Part shown: piece by piece, positions 24,012 to 31,368 of the stretch
Layout: each line of letters opens with the position of its first letter
Numbering within the stretch: position 1 is the stretch's first letter
Source: Ignisphaera sp.
GTDB taxonomy: Archaea > Thermoproteota > Thermoprotei_A > Sulfolobales > Ignisphaeraceae
DNA length: 37,175 bases
Assembly: GCA_025058535.1 (NCBI GenBank)
Contig: JANXEL010000059.1
Coordinates: forward strand, 1 to 37,175
Direction: 5' to 3'
Translations under genes and position numbers: made by a program
Notes under the pieces: model-generated
Databases searched by the model: none
The model's input: only the letters and a program-made list of their open reading frames with translations
Told to the model about the DNA's origin: nothing

Positions 24012-25105
24012 TACACCCCCCTCAATATTCTGAGCAGCCTGTGCTGGGTCAAGCGTCTCGTGGACAGAGCCACACCGGAGCCAAACAAAACTGATTTGAC
24101 TGGCGATAAGGCTCTTCTCATACAGTGCCAAGAGGCTGCAAGGCCAAGTATAGCGAGCACAGCACCCACCCACATGTCCATTAACGCAAATCCAATGCCG
24201 CCTAGGATTCCTGAAACCACTGCTGCTAGAGATCCCCATGCAATTCTTTCCAGCCTCTTCATAGGCCTCTCCAGCACCACCACCTCTCCATCCCACCCAC
24301 TTAGGATAGATCTGTACATCCCATTTCCGTACCTGTAGGAAGCAATGTACATTGGCAGCAGCACGGGTCTGGAGGACACCATTTTTATGTTCATGGGGGT
24401 TATTCTCCTCCACACTATAGAGGAGCCAACAACATTCTCACCACGGCGCCTCACCCTCTGCTCCGCCTCTCTCCTCATATAATCCTCGACCAGCTCCCTC
24501 AGCCTATCTAGATGCGTATCCAGAGCTATGTCCATCGCTGTCTTCCCATCTATCTCAATAGACAGTACACCTCTCCACATACTCTTATCGAGCTCTACCC
24601 TGCCTAGTGGAACTGCACCCACCCTGCTGCCCATGTACCTGTCCGCCAACGCCTTCACTGAAACTAAGTCAGAGCCTCTTCTAGCTACAACCGGTACTGT
24701 GCTGCTGTATGGACCGTAAACGCCATTCACATAGACACTACGGGTATCCACCCAGCACCTCTCCCGATTCCTCTCCTTTCTACACCTTCTCACCTGCACA
24801 GCCACCCTACCGCTGTAGACTGCCTCGGCGGAAGCATCAACAAAGTAGAATGGAACTGCAACAAATGTTGCTCTAGACAGATTCACCTTTTTGAAAACCT
24901 CAGCGAGCCCCCTTCTAGATGCAAACTCCAGCAGTTTCTCCAGAGCCTTCCCCTCCTCTATGGGGCTAACCATCAGTACCTCTTCCTTTAAATCCTCCCT
25001 GATCCAGTTCAGATGCCCACAGTAGCTACAGACTGTGGCTATAGTTTCCGGGGTTATGTCAAGAGGAGCACCACAGTTTCCACATCTGTACGATTCACCT
25101 ACCAT
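24011..25105 (-). CDS. Zinc-ribbon membrane protein of the SPFH cluster (first paralogue)
   Basis: 364 residues. N-terminal zinc ribbon CGNCGAPLD and CSYCGHLN, a soluble domain of about 250 residues with the phrase LPMYIASYRYGNGMY that parallels the next gene, then two membrane segments (AAVVSGILGGIGFALM and WVGAVLAILGLAASW) and a basic tail. It begins ten bases after the SPFH gene and overlaps the next gene by one base, so translation is probably coupled. Same domain order as its neighbour but low identity, so an old duplication. Its role is probably in the membrane-bound complex with the SPFH protein. Confidence 0.8.
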   Translation of the reverse strand: MVGESYRCGNCGAPLDITPETIATVCSYCGHLNWIREDLKEEVLMVSPIEEGKALEKLLEFASRRGLAEVFKKVNLSRATFVAVPFYFVDASAEAVYSGRVAVQVRRCRKERNRERCWVDTRSVYVNGVYGPYSSTVPVVARRGSDLVSVKALADRYMGSRVGAVPLGRVELDKSMWRGVLSIEIDGKTAMDIALDTHLDRLRELVEDYMRREAEQRVRRRGENVVGSSIVWRRITPMNIKMVSSRPVLLPMYIASYRYGNGMYRSILSGWDGEVVVLERPMKRLERIAWGSLAAVVSGILGGIGFALMDMWVGAVLAILGLAASWHCMRRALSPVKSVLFGSGVALSTRRLTQHRLLRILRGV

Positions 25106-25115
25106 TCAGAATCTC

Positions 25116-26159
25116 CTAGCTGAGCTTGCTACCGCAGACAGGGCAGAAGTTCGCCTCTAGGGGGGATACATGACCGTTGGGGCACCACCTAACCTGCTTG
25201 CCACAGTACGGACAGAACCTGGCATTTGCCGGCACCGGCCCCTGTCCACAGTAGGGACACCTAGCAATGTACTGCTGCTGTGGAGCTGCTGCCAGCCCGC
25301 CCACCGCCCCAGTCTGCTGCTGTGCTTGTGGTGGAGGTGGTTGGAGTGCCCATGGAATGGCAACAACACCAGCTCCTATAGCAGCTCCACCAGCCTGCGT
25401 CTTTTCTATGGCTTCTGCAAACTTCCTTGCCGTCTCCTGCTGAACTAGGTATGCTGCTGATGTACCCTGCATTAGCCAGAACATCCTCTCTCTGTACTCA
25501 GGTGGTACATCTATCCCCTCAAACTGCAGATCCTCAAGCATAAGCCCAATCTCATCAAATGCTCCTCTGAGGATCATTAGAGCCCTCTTACCGGCCTCCT
25601 CGACCCTCATGTAGAGATCCCTTATGCTCGATCCACTTATGAACGACATTAGCTTTGTTAGAAAGTAGCTTCTGATATAGCTATCCAGCTCCTCCCTAGT
25701 GTACCTCTCATCAGGCCCCACAACCTTATTCACAAATAGAACCGGGTCTGCAACCCTATAGTAGTACACACCGTGGAAGAGCACAGGTATGAGCTCTACA
25801 GTCTGGCTCCTACCACCAAACTTCCCCTGCATCCTGTTCGTGTTAACGAAAACCACTATAGATCTAAAGATGCTCTCGCCATACACCCCCTCCACAAGCC
25901 CCTGGAGAAAGGGTACATTCTGTGTGTCGAGAACGTGCCTACCGGGGCTAAGCATTCCATACACCTTTCCATCTCTATAGAATATAGCTCTCTCCCACTC
26001 CTTCACAACAACAGTTGAACCCCACGGGATAACCTCCTCAGGATACCTCCACACAACATCATTTGGAGTTGCATCTCTCCACTCGATCAACTTTGGCTGA
26101 AGGCCGCTTACCTTGCTACCAGCCTTACCCAGCACCTTTCCAACTATGTTTGAAACCAA
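25116..26159 (-). CDS. SPFH (band 7) domain protein with C-terminal zinc ribbons
   Basis: 347 residues. Residues 40-215 form an SPFH/stomatin-type domain of the kind found in YdjI-like proteins (KEWERAIFYRDGKVYGMLSPGRH is split across its first strands). An Ala/Gly/Gln/Pro-rich linker (about 250-295) leads to two zinc ribbons in the last 48 residues, with CPYCG, CPYCG, CPNG and CPVCG knuckles. There is no membrane helix, so it probably assembles at the membrane surface. In bacteria this architecture is encoded in PspA/YdjFGHI-type envelope-stress operons. Its neighbours are two zinc-ribbon membrane proteins and a helical protein, matching that theme. Confidence 0.87.
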   Translation of the reverse strand: MVSNIVGKVLGKAGSKVSGLQPKLIEWRDATPNDVVWRYPEEVIPWGSTVVVKEWERAIFYRDGKVYGMLSPGRHVLDTQNVPFLQGLVEGVYGESIFRSIVVFVNTNRMQGKFGGRSQTVELIPVLFHGVYYYRVADPVLFVNKVVGPDERYTREELDSYIRSYFLTKLMSFISGSSIRDLYMRVEEAGKRALMILRGAFDEIGLMLEDLQFEGIDVPPEYRERMFWLMQGTSAAYLVQQETARKFAEAIEKTQAGGAAIGAGVVAIPWALQPPPPQAQQQTGAVGGLAAAPQQQYIARCPYCGQGPVPANARFCPYCGKQVRWCPNGHVSPLEANFCPVCGSKLS

Positions 26160-26222
26160 TTGTGCTCAGCCTCTAGATGGAGATCAGCTACCTTGCTAAT
26201 AAACTTGCCCATAGGTAGCGGG

Positions 26223-26723
26223 CTAGGAGGTCCAGCCTCTAACGATCTTCTCCCTCTCTACGAGCTGACTCCTCAGATCATCTATGAGCTTCAGTAGATC
26301 TGAAACTCTATCCCTTACAGGATTTCTCAGCACAGCCTCCCTCTTAACACTGACTGCAAAATCCTTCACCCTCTCAGCATCATCAATGAGAGCTGCATCA
26401 ACCTCTCTAATTCTGGCTAGATCCTCCTCCTGTATCTTAACAATGTTGAAGTGTGGTGCATAGCCGTGTTCAGCCCATCTAATCCTATCCGCCACAGTCC
26501 TTAGACTCCTTAGAGCACTATCATAGAGTTCAGCCGCTCTAAAGTCGTATTCAGCCATACCTGCTATAGCCTCCTCCAAATCTCTAATAGCTCCGCTCAA
26601 CAAACTCACAATATACTCTCTCACAAGCCTATCATCCTCCCTCAAGTGCTCCTTTCTTCTATACCCTCGAAAACCAGGCAGAATGTTGAGAAGTTTCTCG
26701 AGTGCTGCCTCACGTCTAACCAT
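26223..26723 (-). CDS. All-helical coiled-coil protein of the SPFH cluster
   Basis: 166 residues, nearly all charged helix, no membrane segment and no cysteine. Segments such as LLSGAIRDLEEAIAGMAEYDF and SDLLKLIDDLRSQLVERE suggest a helical bundle or coiled coil. I do not recognise the family; by position and shape it could stand in for PspA in this cluster, but there is no sequence match I can claim. GGTGGAG five bases before ATG 26723 and a TATA element at 26763 support the start and an own promoter for the four-gene run. Confidence 0.75.
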   Translation of the reverse strand: MVRREAALEKLLNILPGFRGYRRKEHLREDDRLVREYIVSLLSGAIRDLEEAIAGMAEYDFRAAELYDSALRSLRTVADRIRWAEHGYAPHFNIVKIQEEDLARIREVDAALIDDAERVKDFAVSVKREAVLRNPVRDRVSDLLKLIDDLRSQLVEREKIVRGWTS

Positions 26724-26762
26724 CTACGCTCCACCAATCAACACTTCTATATATTCTGCACC

Positions 26763-26772
26763 AAGTTTAAAA
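26763..26772 (-). promoter_or_regulatory. TATA box of the SPFH gene cluster
   Basis: TTTTAAACTT on the minus strand. Transcription would begin near 26742, about 19 bases before the ATG at 26723. Confidence 0.5.
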
Positions 26773-26794
26773 GTAGATGTGAAGCAGCTCCACA

Positions 26795-27121
26795 CTACTT
26801 CACCGCATACACCACTATCAGCCCAAGCCCCACAATGAGGATTGACAGGCCTACAACACCGCTGCTGGTGATTGTAGAGGCTAGTACAGCTAAGGCTATA
26901 TCTATAAGGAGTAGACTCCATATGAAGTAGTACTTTCTCTCACTTCCACCACCCTCTAGAAATCCTCTATAGAGCAGAAGTAGAGCTATTAAAACTAGAT
27001 TTACAGCCGCCAGCATGGAGGGGGCTACAACACCGTAGTGTATGAGCGCTACATCAACACCGATCAGAATGAGTACAACCCCTGTTATCACACCACTAAA
27101 GCGTTTAACCAAAATAGACAT
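26795..27121 (-). CDS. Small four-helix membrane protein
   Basis: 108 residues, almost entirely four transmembrane helices: GVITGVVLILIGVDVALI, AAVNLVLIALLLLYRGF, YFIWSLLLIDIALAVLAS and GLSILIVGLGLIVVYAV. The loop between helices 2 and 3 (LEGGGSERK) is polar. No family recognised. It has GAGGTG six bases before its ATG. It is divergent from the winged-helix regulator at 27273 and lies upstream of the SPFH cluster on the same strand, so it may belong to the same envelope system. Confidence 0.7.
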   Translation of the reverse strand: MSILVKRFSGVITGVVLILIGVDVALIHYGVVAPSMLAAVNLVLIALLLLYRGFLEGGGSERKYYFIWSLLLIDIALAVLASTITSSGVVGLSILIVGLGLIVVYAVK

Positions 27122-27153
27122 TGTAGCACCTCTCTACAACTTCTGAAACTTCT

Positions 27154-27162
27154 CTAAATAAG
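27154..27162 (-). promoter_or_regulatory. Candidate TATA box of the four-helix membrane protein
   Basis: CTTATTTAG on the minus strand, about 37 bases before ATG 27121. A second candidate for this gene is the minus-strand copy within the inverted repeat at 27202-27211. Confidence 0.4.
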
Positions 27163-27201
27163 CTTTCTGGGGGAATTCTAGATGCTGTATAGCGGTGCTG
27201 A

Positions 27202-27240
27202 ATTTAAAGTGGAGGCTCTATACCACTAAGCACTTTAAAT
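27202..27240. promoter_or_regulatory. Perfect 10-base inverted repeat overlapping divergent TATA boxes
   Basis: ATTTAAAGTG (27202-27211) and CACTTTAAAT (27231-27240) are exact reverse complements, centre to centre 29 bases, near three helical turns. Each arm holds a TATA-like TTTAAA facing outward. The plus-strand arm is correctly spaced for the regulator gene at 27273 (start near 27262). The minus-strand arm could serve the membrane-protein gene. It may be a symmetrical divergent promoter, an operator for the regulator, or both. Confidence 0.55.
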
Positions 27241-27272
27241 CCAGCTAAGATAATTCCAGCTGTGGTGCTTCG

Positions 27273-27596
27273 ATGATGGTTGAGCGCACATATGAGAGTA
27301 TTAGGGAGAGAATTACAAGATTTTTAGAGGAGGTAGAGGGGCCTGTTTCTGCTGAAGATATAGCTCGCACATTTGAGGTGGATGTACCTGAAGTCTACAT
27401 TCACTTGGAGCACATAGCTAAGAGCGTTAGAAGAGAGAGTGGTGGTGGAAAGGCTCTCATGATGACACCACCTATGTGCAGAAAATGCGGCTACATCTTT
27501 AAGGATCTTGAAAAGCCTAAAAAACCATCAAAGTGCCCACGATGCAAAAGTGAATGGATAGAACCACCAAGATTTCTGATTAGATCCCGTGAATAA
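27273..27596 (+). CDS. Winged-helix and zinc-ribbon transcriptional regulator
   Basis: 107 residues. Residues 5-60 form a winged helix-turn-helix (RERITRFLEE, then GPVSAEDIARTFEV as the turn region). Residues 69-95 form a zinc ribbon, CRKCG and CPRCK (Cys69, Cys72, Cys88, Cys91). This is the compact archaeal regulator family of COG3357 type. GTGGTG lies five bases before the first ATG; a second ATG follows at 27276. It is divergent from the membrane-protein and SPFH cluster and has an inverted repeat in its promoter, so autoregulation and control of that cluster are plausible. Confidence 0.85.
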   Translation: MMVERTYESIRERITRFLEEVEGPVSAEDIARTFEVDVPEVYIHLEHIAKSVRRESGGGKALMMTPPMCRKCGYIFKDLEKPKKPSKCPRCKSEWIEPPRFLIRSRE

Positions 27597-27751
27597 GTAT
27601 AGAGCTAGCTACTACCACTTCAGCTACTCTAATAAGCACAGGGCATTCGATTATTGGCCAGCCACAAGCCCACCTCTACATCCCCTATGGATAGCTGTAA
27701 ACACATATCCAGGATGCTGGAGAGGTTGTGATGGGAATCGCTCTGCTTCTG

Positions 27752-27829
27752 TGGCGGGCCCGCCGGGATTTGAACCCGGGACCTTCGGCTCCGGAGGCCG
27801 ACGCTCTATCCAAGCTGAGCTACGGGCCC
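27752..27829 (-). tRNA. tRNA-Arg (anticodon CCG)
   Basis: Reading the minus strand, the cloverleaf is complete: acceptor GGGCCCG paired with CGGGCCC, D-arm GCTC/GAGC, anticodon stem TCGGC/GCCGA with loop CTCCGGA (anticodon CCG), T-arm CCGGG-TTCAAAT-CCCGG. Discriminator G and an encoded CCA end at 27752. There is no intron. Confidence 0.97.
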
Positions 27830-27850
27830 CTTGATGGCTAGCTGTAAATC

Positions 27851-27860
27851 CCTTATATGT
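27851..27860 (-). promoter_or_regulatory. TATA box of the tRNA-Arg gene
   Basis: ACATATAAGG on the minus strand, centred 26 bases before the first tRNA base, the standard archaeal distance. Confidence 0.6.
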
Positions 27861-28038
27861 GCTGCTGAGAGTATTAGCTGCACCTGCTTCTTTTAGCTAT
27901 TTGGTTGGCGCTGCAACAGTTTCCCTCCAAGAGTAGACTGTGATAGTGTACCCCACTCCAATACCACACTAGCTGAATCCAGCTCCTTTCAACAGCACAT
28001 ATAGTAGATCGAGAATAGCACCACAAGGGTAGAACTTA

Positions 28039-29070
28039 GTGTGGAGAGTATATATTGCAGAGCTGAAGAAACTCTGCCTAGTAGTAGGCAGGCCTCCAGC
28101 AGCATCTAGGGGTGGGACTCTGAGTATCGGACTTGGCTTTTTCTGCTCTACGAGTGGTAACGAGCTATCGACAAACCACAGTATCCGGCTACACAACCTC
28201 AGTAGAAGCTCAGTGGTCAGAGCTTTCCAGAGGAATCTCAGAGACTTTATAGAACTTCTAAAGCTATCCTGTAGAATGGGTTTAGCTATATTCAGACTCG
28301 GATCCCATTTTGTACCCTTTGCATCACACCCAGAATTCCAGCCTGAGTGGGCTAGAGAAATCGAGAACACCCTTAAACACTCAGCCAATCTGGTGAAGAG
28401 CTTCGGAGTTAGAGTAACCATGCACCCAGCTCAGTATGTAGTTCTCAACAGCCCTAGACAGGATGTTGTGGAGAGGTCTCTAGCTGAACTCAGGTACCAC
28501 TTCTGGATACTCGACACTCTGGGCCTAGGGAGGGAGAGTGTAGTGGTTATCCATATCGGGGGAGTTTACGGAGATAAGAGTAGAGCTCTAAGGAGATTTG
28601 AAGAGAGTTTGTACCAGAATAGATGGTTGCTCAAGAGGCTAGCAATTGAAAATGACGAGAGGTACTATACAGCTCAAGAGGTGTTGGAGGTGGCTGAAGC
28701 ACTCGGTATTCCATTCGTATTCGACTACTACCACCACACTCTAAATCCCTCCAGCTTTAGTGTGGATAGATTGATCTCCACTTGGAGAGGAGTGGTACCA
28801 GAGGTCCACATCTCGTCGAAGCCTGATAGAGTGGCTAGGTTTGGTGAGCATGGAGATTACGTGGACATTCAAGACTTCAAGAACCTCATCAACATCTTCA
28901 ATTCTGGAAACCCTATTGATGTAGTCGCTGAAGCTAAGGGGAAGGAGAAAGCTATTTCAAAACTGCTTAAAGAAATTGAGAGGGAGGGTATGGATAGCTT
29001 AATTAGAAAGCCTATGTGCTCTCCAGAGAGCACCACACTAGTTTTAGAAAGATTTGAGAACTCGCTATAG
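28039..29070 (+). CDS. uvsE: UV damage endonuclease (UVDE/UvsE family)
   Basis: 343 residues. TIM-barrel metal-site residues of the family are all visible: MHPAQY (His129, Gln132), VIHIGGVYGDK (His172, Lys180), ENDE (Glu204), FDYYHH (Asp229, His232), VHISS (His257), EHGDY (His271) and VAEAKGKEKA (Glu298). The enzyme nicks DNA 5' of UV photoproducts and some other lesions, starting alternative excision repair. Homology starts near residue 28 (LSIGLGFF); the 27 residues before it depend on the GTG at 28039, as no ATG, GTG or TTG lies between. No other repair gene is adjacent. Confidence 0.87.
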   Translation: MWRVYIAELKKLCLVVGRPPAASRGGTLSIGLGFFCSTSGNELSTNHSIRLHNLSRSSVVRAFQRNLRDFIELLKLSCRMGLAIFRLGSHFVPFASHPEFQPEWAREIENTLKHSANLVKSFGVRVTMHPAQYVVLNSPRQDVVERSLAELRYHFWILDTLGLGRESVVVIHIGGVYGDKSRALRRFEESLYQNRWLLKRLAIENDERYYTAQEVLEVAEALGIPFVFDYYHHTLNPSSFSVDRLISTWRGVVPEVHISSKPDRVARFGEHGDYVDIQDFKNLINIFNSGNPIDVVAEAKGKEKAISKLLKEIEREGMDSLIRKPMCSPESTTLVLERFENSL

Positions 29071-29166
29071 TAGAGCTCTCTATAGAGCTGCTTCAATAGG
29101 TGATAGAAGCTGCAGATACTAGAGGTGGTTTCCATCTAGAGAGCCTCCTGAGAAATCCTTCTGAAC

Positions 29167-29179
29167 GGTTACGGTAACC
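29167..29179 (+). promoter_or_regulatory. Palindrome upstream of the URO-D-family promoter
   Basis: GGTTAC-G-GTAACC is a perfect 13-base palindrome. Its centre is about 30 bases upstream of the TATA box at 29199. The position suits a transcription factor site. Confidence 0.45.
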
Positions 29180-29198
29180 CTTGGGGGTACTGACTAGC

Positions 29199-29207
29199 TT
29201 TTTATAT
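29199..29207 (+). promoter_or_regulatory. TATA box of the URO-D-family gene
   Basis: TTTTTATAT; transcription would start near 29230, about 33 bases before the TTG start. Confidence 0.5.
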
Positions 29208-29262
29208 CCTAATTACACTCTTAAAAATTCGCACTTCAAAACATTGTAGAGGTGTAGCTCTA

Positions 29263-30354
29263 TTGAATGGCAGAGTCGTGCTCGCCATGATGTATAGGGA
29301 GAGCTTTCTAAAAGCTGCAAGATTTGATAATCCCAGATTCATCCCATGCAGAATCATCTTAACTCAACCCATACTAAACACCTATAGGGAAGGTGCTGTA
29401 GAGCTGATAAAAAGGTATCCGCTGGCCTTCGCTGAGCATGATCCTAACAGCATTGTATTTGATGATAGGCCCGGTCTCGTTTTTGAGGACAGGTTCGCCC
29501 AGGATGTGTATGGAACTGTGTGGAGGTTTAAGATTAGAGGCTTAGGGGGAGAACCCTACAGGTACCCCCTGGAGAACCTGGATAGGGTGAGGGAGTGGAG
29601 CCTACCTGAACCTGAGGCTGGGTATCCACTAGGCTATGCCAATCCGAAGCCTATAATTCCGTGGGAGGAGCTGTTTAGCGATTTTGACAGACTCAGGGAG
29701 CAGGGTAGAATTGTGGTATTCAGCCTACACCACTTCCTGTTTCAGAAGCTCATGGACCTAGTCCCCCTGAATAAGCTCATCTATGCGATCTACAAGGGTG
29801 ATGAGAGGCTGATTGCGGCAATTGAGAAGATTGTAGAGTACCAGTACGGCCTACTCAAAGTAGCAGAGAGGTATAGAGGGATCGACGTAGTTGCCTTTCT
29901 AGAGGATCTAGGGAGCCAGGAGAGTCCATTAATAAGAGCAGAACACCTTAGAAAGTACTTTCTACCACACTACAGAAGGTTCTTTGATGAGGTGAGAGGC
30001 ATGGGTGCTATAGTCTACTTCCACAGTGATGGGAAGATCATACCACTGGCTGACGTAATTCTAGAGGCTGGTGTAGATGTTCTAAATATACAGGACGTTG
30101 TTAACGGTGTTAGCAATATTGCGGCAAGGTTTAGGGGGAAGGTGTGCATAGATCTAGATGTAGATAGGCAGCACCTAATACCGTACGGCACGAGGGAGGA
30201 GATAAGCAGACACATTGAAAACGCTATTGAGAAGCTGAATACGGAGTCTGGAGGCTTGATGCTACACATAGAGGTGTACCCGCCCACACCACTAGAGAAT
30301 GTACACCACCTAGCAGAGGCTTGCTACAGATACTGTTACCGAAATCTTGGCTGA
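29263..30354 (+). CDS. Uroporphyrinogen decarboxylase (URO-D) family protein
   Basis: 363 residues from TTG 29263, supported by GAGGTG eight bases upstream; ATG 29287 is the alternative. The TIM-barrel shows VYFHSDGKIIPLADVILEAG and VDVLNIQD, typical of URO-D-like proteins, and the C-terminal HIEVYPPTPLENVHH. The RQAGR motif that marks true HemE near the N-terminus is absent, so heme synthesis is unlikely. Relatives include corrinoid/CoM methyltransferases such as MtaA and many enzymes of unknown substrate. No corrinoid protein gene is nearby. It has its own promoter with a palindrome upstream. Confidence 0.75.
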   Translation: MNGRVVLAMMYRESFLKAARFDNPRFIPCRIILTQPILNTYREGAVELIKRYPLAFAEHDPNSIVFDDRPGLVFEDRFAQDVYGTVWRFKIRGLGGEPYRYPLENLDRVREWSLPEPEAGYPLGYANPKPIIPWEELFSDFDRLREQGRIVVFSLHHFLFQKLMDLVPLNKLIYAIYKGDERLIAAIEKIVEYQYGLLKVAERYRGIDVVAFLEDLGSQESPLIRAEHLRKYFLPHYRRFFDEVRGMGAIVYFHSDGKIIPLADVILEAGVDVLNIQDVVNGVSNIAARFRGKVCIDLDVDRQHLIPYGTREEISRHIENAIEKLNTESGGLMLHIEVYPPTPLENVHHLAEACYRYCYRNLG

Positions 30355-30500
30355 GGTGCACCATCCAGCTGTAGTAAAGAGATTGTCATTTAAACCACAG
30401 TGCAGCTGAGGAGAAAGCTCCACATAACCTAGCCACATGATGAAAAACACTGCGAAACTTTAGATGCACACCTAAAAATTCATAAAAACGAGAATTTCTG

Positions 30501-31247
30501 TTATTGAGTGTGAATTGATTTGAACCTCTGCGCATCCCGAACCATGTATATATTGTTGAACATTATATACACATCCCTATTCCACCCATGGTATCTCGCA
30601 GCAATCTCTGAAAGCTTTCTGAGATCATCATCACTATACCTGTACCTGTAGTTCACCTCACCCTTTCCAATTCCGTGAAGCCTAAAGTAGACAACCTCCC
30701 TATCCACAGCAGGTAGAGCTTTGAATGGATCTGTTATGTGGATAACACCTCTAAACTTAGATACGATCTCTGCCACCCTATCACTATTCTGCAGCCAGGT
30801 TCCCCTGGGTTCCCAGCCAATTGCAAACTCCCCTGTGTCCACTGATGAAAAGAACTCGATAGCATTTCTCCGATTCTCCTCACTATAGCCAAAGCTGGAC
30901 GGCGTTTGAACCACTATGACTCTGGCCTGCAGAGCTCTAGCACCCTTGACAACCACATCCCAAGCCTCGAATACTTCCCTGGACGGCCTCAGAAACCCAT
31001 ACCTATCGCTTAGAGTTTTATCTGGAACAAACCTAGCTCTTCTCCATGTCGGTGAGTCAATTGGGTGTGTAACCGCCTGCCAGGCCTTTAGGGTAAAGAT
31101 GAAGTGCTGAGGTGCTTCAGATCTGTACCTCCTAAGTCTATCCACATCTGGAGGGTTATAGAATGTTTCCTGGAGCTCTACCGTGTTGAAGAGCGTGTAG
31201 TACCTGGATCTAGATATGGAAAAGCCGCAGCAGCCAACGAGAATCAT
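30501..31247 (-). CDS. DUF72 (YecE-like) family protein
   Basis: 248 residues. Family landmarks: N-terminal VGCCGFSISRSRYYTLFNTVE, ETFYNPP, FTLKAWQAVTHP, WEPRGTW, YFRLHG and, near the end, DVYIMFNNIYMVRDAQRF. DUF72 is a TIM-barrel family with no settled function, often near DNA-processing genes. A TATA-like TTTATTTTA at 31284-31292 on the minus strand lies 40 bases upstream. It is convergent with the URO-D-family gene. Confidence 0.85.
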   Translation of the reverse strand: MILVGCCGFSISRSRYYTLFNTVELQETFYNPPDVDRLRRYRSEAPQHFIFTLKAWQAVTHPIDSPTWRRARFVPDKTLSDRYGFLRPSREVFEAWDVVVKGARALQARVIVVQTPSSFGYSEENRRNAIEFFSSVDTGEFAIGWEPRGTWLQNSDRVAEIVSKFRGVIHITDPFKALPAVDREVVYFRLHGIGKGEVNYRYRYSDDDLRKLSEIAARYHGWNRDVYIMFNNIYMVRDAQRFKSIHTQ

Positions 31248-31368
31248 CCATACACACCATAGAGGTGTATCTGGAGCTGGCCGTAAAATAAATTGCTACA
31301 CGCATCAGCACCCGAGAAGGTTGTTGGAAGGATTAAAATACTGTATAGAGGTGGGTTTAAATTGATGT

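Noticed and set aside
24012-24413. N-terminal extension of the second zinc-ribbon protein (long minus-strand frame)
   Set aside because: It overlaps the upstream gene for 400 bases; the TAATG start at 24011 with the zinc ribbon directly after it is clearly better.
27589-27834. 81-codon plus-strand frame
   Set aside because: It runs antisense through the tRNA-Arg gene.
30434-30480. C/D-box-like ATGATGA in the gap after the URO-D-family gene
   Set aside because: No D box (CTGA) at a suitable distance.
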